Below are positions 46,109 through 57,403 of a DNA stretch of 64,000 bases, in pieces; within the stretch, counting starts at the first letter, position 1, and each line of letters starts with the position of its first letter. The notes beneath the pieces are model-generated. The model was not told the DNA's origin and made no database searches. It saw only the letters and a list, made by a program, of their open reading frames with translations. The stretch spans positions 62,001 through 126,000 of the forward strand of contig CAJJAA010000009.1 of the NCBI GenBank assembly GCA_905182025.1, in the 5' to 3' direction. The DNA is from an uncultured OM182 clade bacterium (GTDB lineage: Bacteria; Pseudomonadota; Gammaproteobacteria; Pseudomonadales; Azotimanducaceae). A program made the translations under genes and the position numbers.

Positions 46109-47627
46109 GATCGGTTAGAAACATCTTGTATGCGGTGTTATCCGTTTCTTCCCAAAAACGATACCCCATTTGCTGGAGATCTTTCTTGAATTGGGACATC
46201 GCGTCTGCGGGTATTTCAATGCCTGCCAATACACGGCCATATGCGGCGCCGTGATTGCGGTAATGGAACATGGTTATGTTGAACCCATTTCCCATCAAGT
46301 TCAGAAAATCGAGTAGCGCACCAGGCCGCTCTGGAAACTCAAATCGAAATATCTTTTCATTCGGCAAGCTAGCGGTTGTACCGCCAACCATATGCCTAAC
46401 ATGCAATATGGCAACCTCATTTTCCGACAGGTCAACCACTTGGTATTCCTTTTTCAGCTTATTTAAGATCTGCTGTTTATCTTCAGAATTCATCCTTGTT
46501 TGAATCCCCACAAGCACTTTGGCGCCCGACTGATCGGCAAACCGATAGTTAAACTCGGTCACATTTCGCTTACCAATCAAATTGCAGAAGCGCCGAAAGC
46601 TGCCCGGCTTCTCAGGTATGGTCACACCGAGCAACGCCTCGCGTCGCTCACCAATATCCGTTCTCTCGGAGATATGCCGAAGCCGATCAAAGTTCATATT
46701 CGCACCACTGACGACTGCAACATACGTTTCCCCAACTGCAGCATGTTGCTCGATGTACTTCTTCATACCCGCAACACTTAACGCACCCGAGGGCTCTGAT
46801 ATGCTTCGCGTGTCTTCAAAAATGTCCTTTATACCTGCACAAATTTCGTCAACGGTGACTTTGACGACCTCATCAACGCAGGTCTGCGCTAATCTGAAAG
46901 TCTCTTTACCCACCTGGCTCACAGATGTACCGTCAGCGAATTGATCGAGATCTTTCGGGTTTAAACGCACGCGTTTACCCGCTTGCAGAGCCGCATGAAG
47001 GCAGGCAGAACCTTCTGCTTCAACGCCTATGACCTTGACCTCCGGTCTTAGATATTTGATATAGGTGCCCATGCCACTAATCAAGCCGCCGCCACCCACA
47101 GGAACAAAAACCGCATCCAACCGCCCCGTGTGCTGGCGCAACATTTCCATGGCGATAGTACCCTGTCCAGCAATCACTTCTGGATCATCAAAGGGGTGTA
47201 TATAGGTTAGCCCAAGCTCTTTCTCTAGACCCTTGGCAAATTCGCTCGCTTCATCATAGTTGTTACCCTGCAAGACTACTTTTGCGCCTAATTTGCGCAC
47301 TGCGCTAACCTTGATCTCCGGCGTGTTGGTTCCCATAACAATCGTCGCTGCAATCTTTAACTTCGATGCAGCCAAGGCCACGCCCTGGGCATGATTACCT
47401 GCCGAAGCCGTCACCACACCCACTTTCTGTTGCGCCGAGGACAGGCTGTTTATTTTGTTATATGCGCCACGAAGCTTAAAACTGAAGACGGACTGCAGAT
47501 CTTCTCGCTTTAAAAATACCTTATTAGAAAACCTGTCAGAGAGGTTACCCGCTAATTCCAAGGGAGATTCAATCGCGACATCGTAGACGTTTGCTTCAAG
47601 GATTTTCTTAATGTAGTTGGTCGTCAT
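46095..47627 (-). CDS. ilvA: Threonine ammonia-lyase, biosynthetic
   Basis: PLP enzyme making 2-oxobutyrate for isoleucine. About 510 residues (E. coli 514). PLP lysine in FSFKLRGAYNK, GNHAQGVALAA, the phosphate loop VGGGGLISGMG. Two C-terminal ACT-like regulatory domains (about 335-505) for Ile/Val control: VTIPEKPGSFRRFC and FEFPERPGALLDFLN. ATG 47627 is preferred to TTG 47654. Tail-to-tail with def; divergent from rpiA. Confidence 0.95.
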   Translation of the reverse strand: MTTNYIKKILEANVYDVAIESPLELAGNLSDRFSNKVFLKREDLQSVFSFKLRGAYNKINSLSSAQQKVGVVTASAGNHAQGVALAASKLKIAATIVMGTNTPEIKVSAVRKLGAKVVLQGNNYDEASEFAKGLEKELGLTYIHPFDDPEVIAGQGTIAMEMLRQHTGRLDAVFVPVGGGGLISGMGTYIKYLRPEVKVIGVEAEGSACLHAALQAGKRVRLNPKDLDQFADGTSVSQVGKETFRLAQTCVDEVVKVTVDEICAGIKDIFEDTRSISEPSGALSVAGMKKYIEQHAAVGETYVAVVSGANMNFDRLRHISERTDIGERREALLGVTIPEKPGSFRRFCNLIGKRNVTEFNYRFADQSGAKVLVGIQTRMNSEDKQQILNKLKKEYQVVDLSENEVAILHVRHMVGGTTASLPNEKIFRFEFPERPGALLDFLNLMGNGFNITMFHYRNHGAAYGRVLAGIEIPADAMSQFKKDLQQMGYRFWEETDNTAYKMFLTDLSSD

Positions 47628-47731
47628 GATTGAGCTGATCCCAGCCGAACGCAATAAATAGGATTGAGGGTTAGTGTCCGGTCACCGGTAAGTATAAACT
47701 TGTCTTTTCTAGTTAACATCCGGTTAGTTAA

Positions 47732-48424
47732 ATGGGCCAGACCAAATCGATTGATCAACAGGATCAACTCAAACAGGCAGCAGCGCAAGCCGCAGTCAAC
47801 TACATCGAGCCTCATTTAAAAAGTGATTCCGTCGTCGGCGTTGGCACCGGTTCGACGGCCAATTATTTCATTGATGCTTTGGCTAAACATAGACACAAAT
47901 TTGACGCCGCCGTCGCGAGTTCACGCGCAACACAAGAAAGACTGGAGTCGCACGGGATTCGTGTTTTTGATCTGAATGCTGTTAAGGAACTGAATTTTTA
48001 TATCGATGGTGCCGATGAGGCCAACCCAAACCTCGAACTGATCAAGGGAGGTGGCGGTGCACTTACCCGTGAAAAAATCGTTGCTGCCGTTGCGCAGCAA
48101 TTCATTTGCATCGTCGATGGCTCAAAAATGGTGTCAGAACTCGGCGCGTTTCCACTGCCGGTAGAAGTCATCCCAATGGCAAGATCATTCGTCGCTAGAA
48201 AACTGGTCGGGCTAGGTGGACGACCTACCTATCGAGAAGATTTTGTGACGGATAACGGCAATCTAATTCTTGATGTTCATGGGCTTTCAATTAAAAATCC
48301 AGTCGAGCTTGAAAACCAAATCAATAATATTACGGGTGTTGTTACCAATGGATTGTTTGCGCAGCGATCAGCCAATGTAATTTTGTTAGCAACCGCCGAC
48401 GGTGTCGAAGAAGTCCATAAATAG
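47732..48424 (+). CDS. rpiA: Ribose-5-phosphate isomerase A
   Basis: Interconverts ribose-5-phosphate and ribulose-5-phosphate. 230 residues (E. coli 219). [47 protein letters not shown] and ALTREKIVA are the family motifs. Divergent from ilvA by about 100 bases, the arrangement also seen in E. coli relatives and Pseudomonas (ilvA next to rpiA). Confidence 0.97.
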   Translation: MGQTKSIDQQDQLKQAAAQAAVNYIEPHLKSDSVVGVGTGSTANYFIDALAKHRHKFDAAVASSRATQERLESHGIRVFDLNAVKELNFYIDGADEANPNLELIKGGGGALTREKIVAAVAQQFICIVDGSKMVSELGAFPLPVEVIPMARSFVARKLVGLGGRPTYREDFVTDNGNLILDVHGLSIKNPVELENQINNITGVVTNGLFAQRSANVILLATADGVEEVHK

Positions 48425-48439
48425 ATTCGGCCAAAATGG

Positions 48440-49834
48440 TCAGACCAACAGTTTGCCTGGGTTCATGATGCCCGCCGGATCGAAAACTCGCTTCATCGCT
48501 TTCATAATTTCAATTTCCTCGGCAGATCGACTGTATTTAAGTTGATCGCGTTTTAACAAACCTACGCCATGCTCAGCCGAGACGCTACCAGCAAACTTCT
48601 GCACAAGCTTCATAACCTGCTCACTGACCGCCTCGCATTCACGCTTAAATCTATCCAGAGGCCAGTCTGTCGGTTTCAAAATGTTCAAGTGTAAGTTGCC
48701 ATCACCAATGTGTCCAAACCATACTATCTCAAACTCCGGATAAGCCGATGTGACCGTCGCATCGACAGCTTTGAGAAACGCCGGAACCTTAGAGACACGT
48801 ACAGAAACATCATTTTTATAGGGCGTATGCGGCGTAATGGCCTCCGAGATACCTTCACGATAGCGCCAAATATCTTTACGTTGTTGTTCGCTCTGGCTAA
48901 TCACACCATCCACCGCAATACCCGATTCAACGCAGGATTCAAAAGCGGCCAAAGCGGCATCCATTACGGCCGCGTTGCGTTGGTCAAATTCAATCAACGC
49001 GTAAAATGCACTTGGATCAGCGAATGGTCGACTTAACTCACTGTGCGCAAGCACATGCTCAAGAGCTTTGTCAGAGAAGAACTCAAACGCGGTCAATTCC
49101 ACATGCTCCCTGAACTGGGTCATTACAGAAATGATGTTCGCCATATCCGGCACAGCGAGCAGCGCCACTGTAAGGTTGTTGGGCTTTTGTGCAAGCTTCA
49201 TTGAAGCCTCTACAATAAAACCCAAGGTGCCTTCGGACCCAACGAATAAGTGTCGAAGGTCATAGCCGGTTGCGTTCTTGATTAACGACCGGTTCAAATC
49301 GAGGAGTTCGCCGGCGCCCGTGACGACTTTTAGTCCGACAACCCAATCTCGCGTCAAACCATACTTGAGTACTTTTATACCACCGGCATTAGTCGCCAGA
49401 TTGCCGCCAATTTGACTTGAACCTGCTGACGCAAAATCAACGGGGTAGAACAATCCTTGATCCTCGGCGAATTGCTGCAATGCCTCGGTAACAAGTCCCG
49501 GTTGAACGGTGACAACTTGATCAATGGGATCAAACTCAAGCACCTGATTCATTTTCTCAAAAGATACAACCACCTCGCCATTGCAGGCGACAGCACCACC
49601 TGACAGCCCCGTACGACCACCAGAAGGTACGAGGGATAGGGCATTCTTGCTGGCAAATAACACCAGCGCCTGAACAACCTCAATCGACTTTGGGAACACG
49701 ACACATAAAGGTGCCGGCGAATAAAATCGGGTCCAGTCCAAACCATAGACCTGCTTGGCCTCATCGTCTGAGACTAAATTGTCAGCGCCGACGATCTCGG
49801 CGATGGATGCAATATGGTCGATCGAATTAGCCAA
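48440..49834 (-). CDS. FAD-linked 2-hydroxyacid oxidase/dehydrogenase (GlcD/DLD-like)
   Basis: 464 residues. N-terminal PCMH/VAO FAD domain: PSGGRTGLSGGAV, PGLVTEALQQFAEDQG, GSSQIGGNLATNAGG, YDLRHLFVGSEGTLGFI. C-terminal domain closing WFGHIGDGNLHLN (metal His) and SAEHGVGLLKRDQL, ending FDPAGIMNPGKLL. It belongs with D-lactate, glycolate (GlcD) or D-2-hydroxyglutarate dehydrogenases; no GlcE/GlcF partner adjoins, and D-2-hydroxyglutarate dehydrogenase (removing the by-product of SerA) is a good candidate. Start TTG 49834, 64 bases past fba. Confidence 0.9.
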   Translation of the reverse strand: MANSIDHIASIAEIVGADNLVSDDEAKQVYGLDWTRFYSPAPLCVVFPKSIEVVQALVLFASKNALSLVPSGGRTGLSGGAVACNGEVVVSFEKMNQVLEFDPIDQVVTVQPGLVTEALQQFAEDQGLFYPVDFASAGSSQIGGNLATNAGGIKVLKYGLTRDWVVGLKVVTGAGELLDLNRSLIKNATGYDLRHLFVGSEGTLGFIVEASMKLAQKPNNLTVALLAVPDMANIISVMTQFREHVELTAFEFFSDKALEHVLAHSELSRPFADPSAFYALIEFDQRNAAVMDAALAAFESCVESGIAVDGVISQSEQQRKDIWRYREGISEAITPHTPYKNDVSVRVSKVPAFLKAVDATVTSAYPEFEIVWFGHIGDGNLHLNILKPTDWPLDRFKRECEAVSEQVMKLVQKFAGSVSAEHGVGLLKRDQLKYSRSAEEIEIMKAMKRVFDPAGIMNPGKLLV

Positions 49835-49897
49835 CTTTAACTACTCAAATGTTTGTGAAGGTCGTTGTAAACTGAATTTTTGTCACCTGAGCTGTTC

Positions 49898-50962
49898 TTA
49901 CTTGAGCTTAGGGTCAAGCTCACCCGAGCTATATCGTTCAAACATGACATCGAGCGACACCGGTTTGATTTTCGAACCATTTCCCGCGGTGCCAAACGCA
50001 TCGTAGCGATTAATAACAATTTCTTTCATCGCTTTGAGCGACTCTGCAAAATACTTTCTCGGGTCAAACTCCGATGGATTGTTAGCCATAAAGCGACGAA
50101 TAGAGCCTGTTGATGCCAATCGCAGGTCCGTGTCGATATTTACCTTGCGAACCCCATGTTTAATCCCCTGCTGAATTTCTTCTACAGGAACACCGTAGGT
50201 TTCTGGAATTTCTCCGCCGAATTCATTAATGACCTTTAACCATTCCTGCGGAACGCTAGATGATCCATGCATCACCAGGTGGGTATTTGGCAGCCGGTTA
50301 TGAATCTCCCTAATTCGATCGATATCCAAAATGTCACCCGTGGGTGGTCGAGAAAATTTGTAAGCACCATGGCTGGTACCAATCGCAATTGCCAATGCAT
50401 CAACTTTGGTCTGTTGAACAAAATCGACGGCTTGGTCAGGATCAGTTAATAACTGATCCATTGATAACGTACCTTGTGCACCCACCCCGTCTTCTTCACC
50501 CGCTTGGCCTGTTTCGAGTGAACCCAAACAACCCAACTCACCTTCAACCGTTACACCACAGGCGTGGGCCATCTCGGTTGTGCGGCGCGTCACATCAACG
50601 TTGTATTCGTAACTTGCAGGGGTTTTTTGATCCTCTAGCAATGACCCATCCATCATTACCGATGAGAAGCCATACTGAATTGAGCGCTGACACACATCAG
50701 GTGACGCGCCATGATCTTGATGCATTACGACGGGGATATCCGGAAACTCTTCGATGGCCGCCAAAATCAGGTGACGCAAAAAATTTGGTCCCGCATATTT
50801 ACGGGCACCCGCCGAAGCTTGAACGATGACAGGGCTATCCGTTTCCTGAGCCGCTTCCATTATTGCGCGCATCTGCTCAAGGTTATTCACGTTAAACGCA
50901 GGCACGCCATATCCATTCTCAGCTGCGTGGTCTAGTAGCTGTCTCATGCTGACCAGGGCCAT
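49898..50962 (-). CDS. fba: Fructose-bisphosphate aldolase, class II
   Basis: Zn-dependent aldolase of glycolysis and gluconeogenesis. 354 residues, the Calvin-cycle/type B subgroup. Zn ligands in VMHQDHGAS and later [24 protein letters not shown]. Starts ATG 50962 with AAGGAG 6 bases before. Third gene of a tkt-pgk-fba run; the 146-base gap before it may carry its own promoter. Confidence 0.96.
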   Translation of the reverse strand: MALVSMRQLLDHAAENGYGVPAFNVNNLEQMRAIMEAAQETDSPVIVQASAGARKYAGPNFLRHLILAAIEEFPDIPVVMHQDHGASPDVCQRSIQYGFSSVMMDGSLLEDQKTPASYEYNVDVTRRTTEMAHACGVTVEGELGCLGSLETGQAGEEDGVGAQGTLSMDQLLTDPDQAVDFVQQTKVDALAIAIGTSHGAYKFSRPPTGDILDIDRIREIHNRLPNTHLVMHGSSSVPQEWLKVINEFGGEIPETYGVPVEEIQQGIKHGVRKVNIDTDLRLASTGSIRRFMANNPSEFDPRKYFAESLKAMKEIVINRYDAFGTAGNGSKIKPVSLDVMFERYSSGELDPKLK

Positions 50963-51108
50963 AACTTACTCCTTAGTTAATTCCTATTTACCCTGTCGTT
51001 TGTTGCAGGGGTTTCGTTATTTGTATCGGTCCATCTGAAGCCAGGTCTCATCAAGCGCTAAACAAGCTCGAGTGAAATAAAAGCAGCCGGCATGCACCAG
51101 TAATTTCT

Positions 51109-52290
51109 TTAATCTTTTGCGCGGGCTTCCAGTATCGCAACGGCAGGTAAAACCTTGCCTTCAACAAACTCTAGAAACGCCCCGCCACCGGTAGATATAT
51201 AGCTAATATCGGCACTTACGCCATACTTATCTATTGCCGCTAACGTGTCACCACCGCCAGCAATTGAGAAACCTTTATTCTCAGCAATTTGTTTTGCCAA
51301 CTGCTCTGTTCCACTGGCAAAGGCAGCTTCTTCAAACACGCCAACCGGTCCATTCCATATAATGGTTTTTGCGTTTTTAAGTACCTCGCCAATAACTTGT
51401 TGCGATTTAGGGCCAATATCAAGAATCATCTGGTCGCGATTGATCTCACTGACGAGCTTTGTTTCGGCGGTATCTGGCTGATCGATGCCATTAGCAACAA
51501 CAACGTCGGTTGGTATCGGAATTTCGACCTTGTTCATCAATGCTCTTGCTGAATCAAGCAAACCCATTTCACACAAAGATTTCCCAACCTCATGGCCTTG
51601 CGCTGCAATAAAGGTATTAGCAATGCCACCACCGACAATAAGTGAGTCAACTTTGTCCGAAAGCGCATCAAGCACCTCAAGCTTGGTCGAAACTTTACTG
51701 CCGCCGACAATTGCCACGATCGGATGTGCGGGGTTTGCAATGGCGCGCTGCAACGCATCAAGCTCTTTTACAAGCAATGGACCGGCACAGGCCACTGGCG
51801 CGAATCTTGCCACACCCTCGGTTGTTGCTTGGGCTCGATGAGCCGTGCCGAACGCGTCCATAACAAATACATCACAGAGGGCGGCCAACTTCTTTGCTAA
51901 GGCTTCATCATTTTTTTTCTCACCGGCATTAATTCTGACGTTTTCAAATAGGATGAAGTCGGCATCGTCGAGAAGTGCTTCATCAACACCGTCTAGATAG
52001 TTTTCAACTAATCGAACCTTTTTACCCATCGTTTTTGACAGATAATCGGCAACGGGTCTCATGCTCATCTCTGGTTGATCAGCGATCGACACCGCTTCCT
52101 GCGGCCGCCCCAAATGTGACATGACCATCACCTTCGCGCCAGCATCAAGCGCATACTGAATTGTAGGTATAGCAGCTTGTATGCGAGCATCGGACATGAC
52201 CTGTCCATTTTTTATCGGTACATTTAGGTCTTCTCTAATGAGTACGCGTTTACCTTTTAACTGAAGATCTCTCAGATCAATGACCTTCAT
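51109..52290 (-). CDS. pgk: Phosphoglycerate kinase
   Basis: Transfers phosphate between 1,3-bisphosphoglycerate and ADP. 393 residues (E. coli 387). [35 protein letters not shown], and the C-terminal [13 protein letters not shown] are intact. ATG overlaps the tkt stop by four bases (ATGA), so it is coupled to transketolase. The glyceraldehyde-phosphate dehydrogenase gene commonly found between is absent. Confidence 0.98.
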   Translation of the reverse strand: MKVIDLRDLQLKGKRVLIREDLNVPIKNGQVMSDARIQAAIPTIQYALDAGAKVMVMSHLGRPQEAVSIADQPEMSMRPVADYLSKTMGKKVRLVENYLDGVDEALLDDADFILFENVRINAGEKKNDEALAKKLAALCDVFVMDAFGTAHRAQATTEGVARFAPVACAGPLLVKELDALQRAIANPAHPIVAIVGGSKVSTKLEVLDALSDKVDSLIVGGGIANTFIAAQGHEVGKSLCEMGLLDSARALMNKVEIPIPTDVVVANGIDQPDTAETKLVSEINRDQMILDIGPKSQQVIGEVLKNAKTIIWNGPVGVFEEAAFASGTEQLAKQIAENKGFSIAGGGDTLAAIDKYGVSADISYISTGGGAFLEFVEGKVLPAVAILEARAKD

Positions 52291-54290
52291 AGAATACCTT
52301 TAACGACCGCAACGACATTACCCACACTAAAGCCAAAATGCTCCATCACTTGCCCGCCCGGACCCGATTCACCAAAGCTCGCTAGCCCAACAACTTCACC
52401 ATCTAAACCAACCCACTTACGCCAGTAATCCGGATGAGCAGCCTCTATGGCAACTCGGCACCGCTGTGCCGCCGGCAATACCGACTGACGATAGGCCGTA
52501 TCTTGTAATTCAAACTTATCCGCACTTGGCATAGACACAACCCTCGTTGGAATGCCTTGCGCATCAAGTTCTTTCGCCGCCGCGAGGGCCAGACTGAGTT
52601 CCGAGCCAGTCGCTATTAAAATTACCTTTTCCTTGGGTACATCCTTAATTACATAGGCGCCACGCCCTATGTTGACCAACTGTTCTTCGGTGCGTTCAAC
52701 ATGTGGTAGGCCTTGCCTAGAAAAAACCAACGCCGTCGGTCCCTTTGTCCTCTCAATCGCGTTTCGCCAAGCGACAACTGTCTCAACAGCATCCCCCGGC
52801 CGCCACACTGACATATTGGGCGTACCCCTTAAGTTTGCTAGCTGCTCGACCGGTTGATGAGTAGGCCCATCTTCACCTTGGCCAATTGAGTCATGGGTAT
52901 AGACGTGTATGTTCCGAATACCCATCAGTGCAGACATTCTGACTGCGTTTCTGGCGTACTCCATAAAGATAAGAAAGGTTCCCGTGAATGGAATAATGCC
53001 GCCGTGCAATGCCAGCCCGTTGGCAATCGCCGTCATACCAAATTCTCGCACGCCATAATGCACATAGTTGCCACCATTTTTGGTCGCGTCGACGACGGTC
53101 ATTTCCGGCCAATTGGTATTATTCGAACCGGACAGATCCGCCGAGCCGCCAACAATTTCCGGTAACACTTCCGCTATTTTCGCAATCGTGTTGGCACTGG
53201 CTTGCCGAGTCGCCAAGGTTGCAGCAGCCTCATTGGTTGTCACCAAAAGCTGATCCATCATTGTCTGCCAGTTTTGCGGGAGCTCGCCGCTCATGCAACG
53301 TTCGTATTCATTGGCGAGCTCAGGGAAAGCTGATTTGTACTCCATGAACTGCTGATTCCAAGCCGCTTCGGCCTGAGCGCCCTGTTGCTTTGCGTCCCAA
53401 CCTTCGTAAATATCACTGGGTATCTCAAAGGGTGCATGGACCCATCCAAGTTGATCTCTGGTTGCCGTGACTTCATCAGCACCCAGCGGAGAGCCATGAC
53501 TGGAGGCCTTGCCGGCCTTATTGGGAGAGCCAAAACCGATTTCCGTTTTACAGCATATTAACGTTGGCTGTTCGGTATTGTCTTTTGCTACGGCAATCGC
53601 TGCTGCGATGGAGGCTGCATCATGACCATCAACGGCCTCAATCACCTGCCAATCGTAGGCGCGAAACCTTGCTGCGGTGTCTTCTGAAAACCAGCCCTGC
53701 ACATCGCCATCGATTGAAATGCCATTGTCATCATAAAAACAAATCAGTTTGCCGAGCTTGAGTGTTCCAGCCAGAGAAGCGACCTCATGCGAAACCCCTT
53801 CCATCAAACAGCCGTCACCGGCAAACGCATAGGTAGAGTGATCAACGATATTAAGCGCATGCTTGTCGTGCGTTCGATTAAACCGCGCAGCTAGAAGCTT
53901 TTCAGCCAGCGCGAATCCAACCGCGTTAGCAAAGCCCTGACCCAACGGTCCCGTTGTTGTTTCGACGCCAGGTGTATAGCCATACTCTGGGTGCCCCGGC
54001 GTTTTCGAGCCCATCTGGCGGAAATTACTCAACTCAGACATTGGCAGATCGTAGCCGGTCAGATGCAAAAGTGCATAAACTAACATTGAGCCGTGCCCGT
54101 TGGACAAGACAAATCGATCTCGATTAGACCAGTCGGGGTTCAAAGGGTTATGTCGTAATGTCTGTGTCCAGAGAACTTCAGCAATGTCTGCCATCCCCAT
54201 CGGCGCGCCAGGGTGACCAGAATTAGCTTTTTGTACTGCATCCATCGCTAATGCGCGAATTGCGTTTGCTCGTTCTCGATTTGAACTCAT
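52287..54290 (-). CDS. tkt: Transketolase
   Basis: TPP enzyme of the pentose phosphate pathway. 667 residues (E. coli 663). [29 protein letters not shown], the TPP site [12 protein letters not shown] with metal-binding Asp, [20 protein letters not shown]. First gene of tkt-pgk-fba and divergent from metK, as in Pseudomonas. Confidence 0.98.
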   Translation of the reverse strand: MSSNRERANAIRALAMDAVQKANSGHPGAPMGMADIAEVLWTQTLRHNPLNPDWSNRDRFVLSNGHGSMLVYALLHLTGYDLPMSELSNFRQMGSKTPGHPEYGYTPGVETTTGPLGQGFANAVGFALAEKLLAARFNRTHDKHALNIVDHSTYAFAGDGCLMEGVSHEVASLAGTLKLGKLICFYDDNGISIDGDVQGWFSEDTAARFRAYDWQVIEAVDGHDAASIAAAIAVAKDNTEQPTLICCKTEIGFGSPNKAGKASSHGSPLGADEVTATRDQLGWVHAPFEIPSDIYEGWDAKQQGAQAEAAWNQQFMEYKSAFPELANEYERCMSGELPQNWQTMMDQLLVTTNEAAATLATRQASANTIAKIAEVLPEIVGGSADLSGSNNTNWPEMTVVDATKNGGNYVHYGVREFGMTAIANGLALHGGIIPFTGTFLIFMEYARNAVRMSALMGIRNIHVYTHDSIGQGEDGPTHQPVEQLANLRGTPNMSVWRPGDAVETVVAWRNAIERTKGPTALVFSRQGLPHVERTEEQLVNIGRGAYVIKDVPKEKVILIATGSELSLALAAAKELDAQGIPTRVVSMPSADKFELQDTAYRQSVLPAAQRCRVAIEAAHPDYWRKWVGLDGEVVGLASFGESGPGGQVMEHFGFSVGNVVAVVKGIL

Positions 54291-54604
54291 TGATTACCTG
54301 CCATTGGCATGTTTCGAAAGGCGGCTATTTTCGCTTAGGCTCTTCTCTACATCAAACACTATTGACCAACATCAAAGACTTTTGCACAAGAATTGCCCTT
54401 TATCTCACTCAATCGGGTCAAAGCTGATGATTTATTCCGCCGTTTTGCTTTTTAGGGCTCAATTTCACGAGATCAGACAGACAGTCTAAATGAGAAACAC
54501 TATAGGTAAACGTGAGCCGTTATCAATTCCCGAACCTGTCGAAGATTAGGAATCCGTCGAACACCACTGTAGAATGCCTGCCTTTGAATAATCGAATCAT
54601 ACTT
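54291..54604. promoter_or_regulatory. 314-base divergent region, tkt / metK
   Basis: No gene seen; promoters of both genes should lie here. TAGAAT at 54570-54575 is a possible metK -10, but has no good -35. AGACAGACAGTCT around 54475-54487 slightly resembles MetJ boxes but is not tandem in register. No SAM-binding riboswitch core is recognised. Confidence 0.4.
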
Positions 54605-55759
54605 ATGGCAAATCGTACTTTTACCTCTGAATCTGTCTCCGAAGGTCATCCGGACAAGATGGCTGACCAAATTTCCGATGCAGTATTGGATGCAATCCTC
54701 GCGGAAGACAAAGACGCCCGCGTAGCCTGCGAAACCCTGGTAAAAACCGGCATGGTTATTTTGGCGGGTGAAATCACGACGGATGCTCAGATCGATTTTG
54801 AAGAAATTTGTCGGCAAGTGGTCCTTGATATCGGCTACAACAGCTCCGATGTAGGTTTTGATGGTGCAACCTGTGCAATTCTTAACGCGCTGGGGAAACA
54901 ATCACCTGACATCGCCATGGGTGTAGACGAAGCCGCCGACCACGAACAGGGAGCTGGCGATCAGGGGCTCATGTTTGGCTATGCGACCAACGAAACAGAC
55001 GTACTTATGCCCGCACCCATCGACTTCTCACATCGACTCGTTAAGCGACAGGCCGACGTTAGAAAGTCTGGACTACTGAGCTTCTTGCGCCCAGATGCAA
55101 AAAGTCAGGTCAGCTTTTCATATGATGATAAAGGCAATCCTTGCGGCATTGATGCCGTCGTATTATCAACACAACACGATCCATCGGTTTCTCTCGCCGA
55201 CCTGCGAGAAGCAGTAATGGAAGAGATTATTAAACCGGTGCTACCAGACAACTGGTTACACGCTGATACCAAATACCACATCAACCCAACAGGCAACTTC
55301 GTGATAGGCGGACCTGTTGGCGATTGCGGTTTAACCGGTCGAAAAATTATTGTCGATACCTATGGTGGTATGGCAAGACACGGTGGTGGTGCGTTTTCAG
55401 GTAAAGATCCATCAAAAGTCGATAGAAGCGCCGCTTACGCCGGACGCTATGTCGCAAAGAACATTGTTGCTGCCGGTCTCGCAGATCGTTGTGAAATCCA
55501 AATTTCTTACGCAATCGGGGTCGCCGAACCCACATCAATTAGTATTGATACCTTTGGTACCGGCAAACTTAGCGACGATGAAATTGAGCAGTTAGTTCGC
55601 GAGAACTTTGATTTGCGTCCCAAAGGTCTGATTGCAATGCTAGATCTGAAACGGCCTATTTTTCAGGCCACTGCCGCCTACGGCCACTTCGGCCGAGAAG
55701 AGCCCAATTTCACTTGGGAGAATACTGACAAAGCCGCTGATCTCGCCAAAGCCTTGTAA
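54605..55759 (+). CDS. metK: S-adenosylmethionine synthetase
   Basis: Makes SAM from methionine and ATP. 384 residues, as in E. coli. [51 protein letters not shown]. The start is ATG 54605 ([10 protein letters not shown]); a longer in-frame stretch from 54512 is not conserved. metF follows 20 bases later. Confidence 0.98.
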   Translation: MANRTFTSESVSEGHPDKMADQISDAVLDAILAEDKDARVACETLVKTGMVILAGEITTDAQIDFEEICRQVVLDIGYNSSDVGFDGATCAILNALGKQSPDIAMGVDEAADHEQGAGDQGLMFGYATNETDVLMPAPIDFSHRLVKRQADVRKSGLLSFLRPDAKSQVSFSYDDKGNPCGIDAVVLSTQHDPSVSLADLREAVMEEIIKPVLPDNWLHADTKYHINPTGNFVIGGPVGDCGLTGRKIIVDTYGGMARHGGGAFSGKDPSKVDRSAAYAGRYVAKNIVAAGLADRCEIQISYAIGVAEPTSISIDTFGTGKLSDDEIEQLVRENFDLRPKGLIAMLDLKRPIFQATAAYGHFGREEPNFTWENTDKAADLAKAL

Positions 55760-55779
55760 TTCGATCTCGGAGATTGACA

Positions 55780-56649
55780 TTGAACGCTATGGAATCTAAT
55801 CCACAAGGAAAATTCCCACGACAGTTCAGTTTTGAGTTTTCAGCGCCCAAGTCACATGAGGCAATTGCCAAATTGGGTCGGGTACATGACAAGCTCGAAG
55901 CCCTGAACCCTGCATTTTATTCTGTCACCTATGGTGCTGGCGGATCAACCAAGGACGGCACCAAACAGGCCGTCCTGGATATCAATGCCAAGGGCTCATT
56001 GGTCGCACCACATCTGTCTTTCGGTGGCGATGAGCCTGCGAAAATCGAATCGCTACTGCAGGAATACAAAGATGCCGGCGTGCAGCGTCTCGTCGCACTG
56101 CGAGGTGATATACCTTCAGGCATTGGCGCGTCGGTAACGCTGAGTTACGCAAGTGACTTGGTGAAGTTTGTACGGGAAAAAACGGGCGAACATTTTCACA
56201 TAGAAGTTGCGGCTTACCCCGAGGTCCATCCTGATTCTAAGTCAGTCGAAACGGATCTAGCTTTCTTCAAAGCGAAGGTTGAAGCGGGCGCCGACAGCGC
56301 AATTACTCAGTATTTTTACAACGCTGAAGCTTACTTTAGATTTATTGATTCGGTCAGCAAAATAGGCGTCGACATTCCCATTGTGCCGGGGATAATGCCC
56401 CTAACCAACTTCCAAAATTTGGTGCGGTTTTCTGATAACTGCGGTGCGGATATACCGCGTTGGATTAGGAAGAACCTCGAACACTATCAGGATGACACGG
56501 CTTCGCTAAAGGCATTCGGAGAAGAAGTTGTCACTCGACTATGCGATCAACTTCTCACTGGCGGTGCGCCCGGTCTGCATTTCTATACGCTGAATCAATC
56601 GATTCCGACGCTTAACCTTTGGCGCAACCTCGGGTTGCCCGAGCAATAG
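55780..56649 (+). CDS. metF: Methylenetetrahydrofolate reductase
   Basis: FAD barrel enzyme reducing 5,10-methylene-THF to 5-methyl-THF for methionine synthesis. About 289 residues (E. coli 296). SFEFSAPKSHEAI with its Glu, VTYGAGGSTKDGT, LVALRGDIP, ITQYFYNAEAY, PGIMPLTNF. GGAG at 55769-55772 lies seven bases before TTG 55780, which I take as the start; ATG 55789 is possible. Coupled with metK upstream; ahcY, often a neighbour, is absent. Confidence 0.96.
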   Translation: MNAMESNPQGKFPRQFSFEFSAPKSHEAIAKLGRVHDKLEALNPAFYSVTYGAGGSTKDGTKQAVLDINAKGSLVAPHLSFGGDEPAKIESLLQEYKDAGVQRLVALRGDIPSGIGASVTLSYASDLVKFVREKTGEHFHIEVAAYPEVHPDSKSVETDLAFFKAKVEAGADSAITQYFYNAEAYFRFIDSVSKIGVDIPIVPGIMPLTNFQNLVRFSDNCGADIPRWIRKNLEHYQDDTASLKAFGEEVVTRLCDQLLTGGAPGLHFYTLNQSIPTLNLWRNLGLPEQ

Positions 56650-56659
56650 AGAATAGTCT

Positions 56660-57379
56660 ATGCGTGTGTCGCGACTCTTTGTTGAACAACTCATCAGCAT
56701 TGGCGAGCCGATCGCGCTTAGTGGACCTAAAGCACATTACATCGGCAACGTATTACGCTCAAACACCGGTGATGAGGTTGTGCTATTCAATGGAGAAGGT
56801 GGTGAGTTCACGGCAACGATTACCTCTATAAAAAAATCGCAAGTAAACATCACACCGACCACTTACATAGCGACCGATCGTAGCTCCAAATTAAACATTA
56901 CGCTTGGCCTGGGGATTACAAAGCGTGATGCGATGGACAATGCGATTCAGAAAGCAACAGAGCTTGGTGTCACCTCTATCCAGCCTATCATCTGCGATTT
57001 TACAACCGTTTCTCACAAGTCATTGAGACTGAAGACTCAACACTGGCAGAATATCTGTCATAGCGCTTGCGAACAGTCTGGTCTAAATATGCCGCCAACG
57101 GTTCATAAAATTTGCTCCTTCGAGCAATGGATTGGCGCGCAGAAGTCGCTTCATATAATTGCAAACCCCGTGAGTACCTCGACATTTAACTCGATTACGA
57201 CGACGCCGGAGTCACTCGCCATTACAATTGGTCCCGAAGGTGGTTTTTCAGCTCAGGAGCTCACCTTGATCGCGAATTCAAATGTCACTGAGATAAGTAT
57301 GGGTCACCGAATACTTAGAGCGGACACAGCGTCAATCGCAATTGTGTCCCTCTGCCAACAAAAATGGGGTGATCTTTAG
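56660..57379 (+). CDS. rsmE: 16S rRNA (uracil1498-N3)-methyltransferase
   Basis: SPOUT-class methyltransferase of the 30S subunit. 239 residues. MRVSRLFVEQ start, HYIGNVLRSNTGDEVVLFNG (PUA-like domain), knotted SAM-site IGPEGGFSAQEL and MGHRILRADTASI. Its start is ten bases after the metF stop, so metK-metF-rsmE form an operon. The next genes, chpC and chpA, face it; Pseudomonas also has rsmE close to the chp cluster. Confidence 0.97.
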   Translation: MRVSRLFVEQLISIGEPIALSGPKAHYIGNVLRSNTGDEVVLFNGEGGEFTATITSIKKSQVNITPTTYIATDRSSKLNITLGLGITKRDAMDNAIQKATELGVTSIQPIICDFTTVSHKSLRLKTQHWQNICHSACEQSGLNMPPTVHKICSFEQWIGAQKSLHIIANPVSTSTFNSITTTPESLAITIGPEGGFSAQELTLIANSNVTEISMGHRILRADTASIAIVSLCQQKWGDL

Positions 57380-57403
57380 AACAAACGGCTCAATGTTATC
57401 AGC

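Noticed and set aside
54470-54495. Possible MetJ boxes upstream of metK
   Set aside because: AGACAGACAGTCT has some resemblance to AGACGTCT but not two tandem 8-mers in register.
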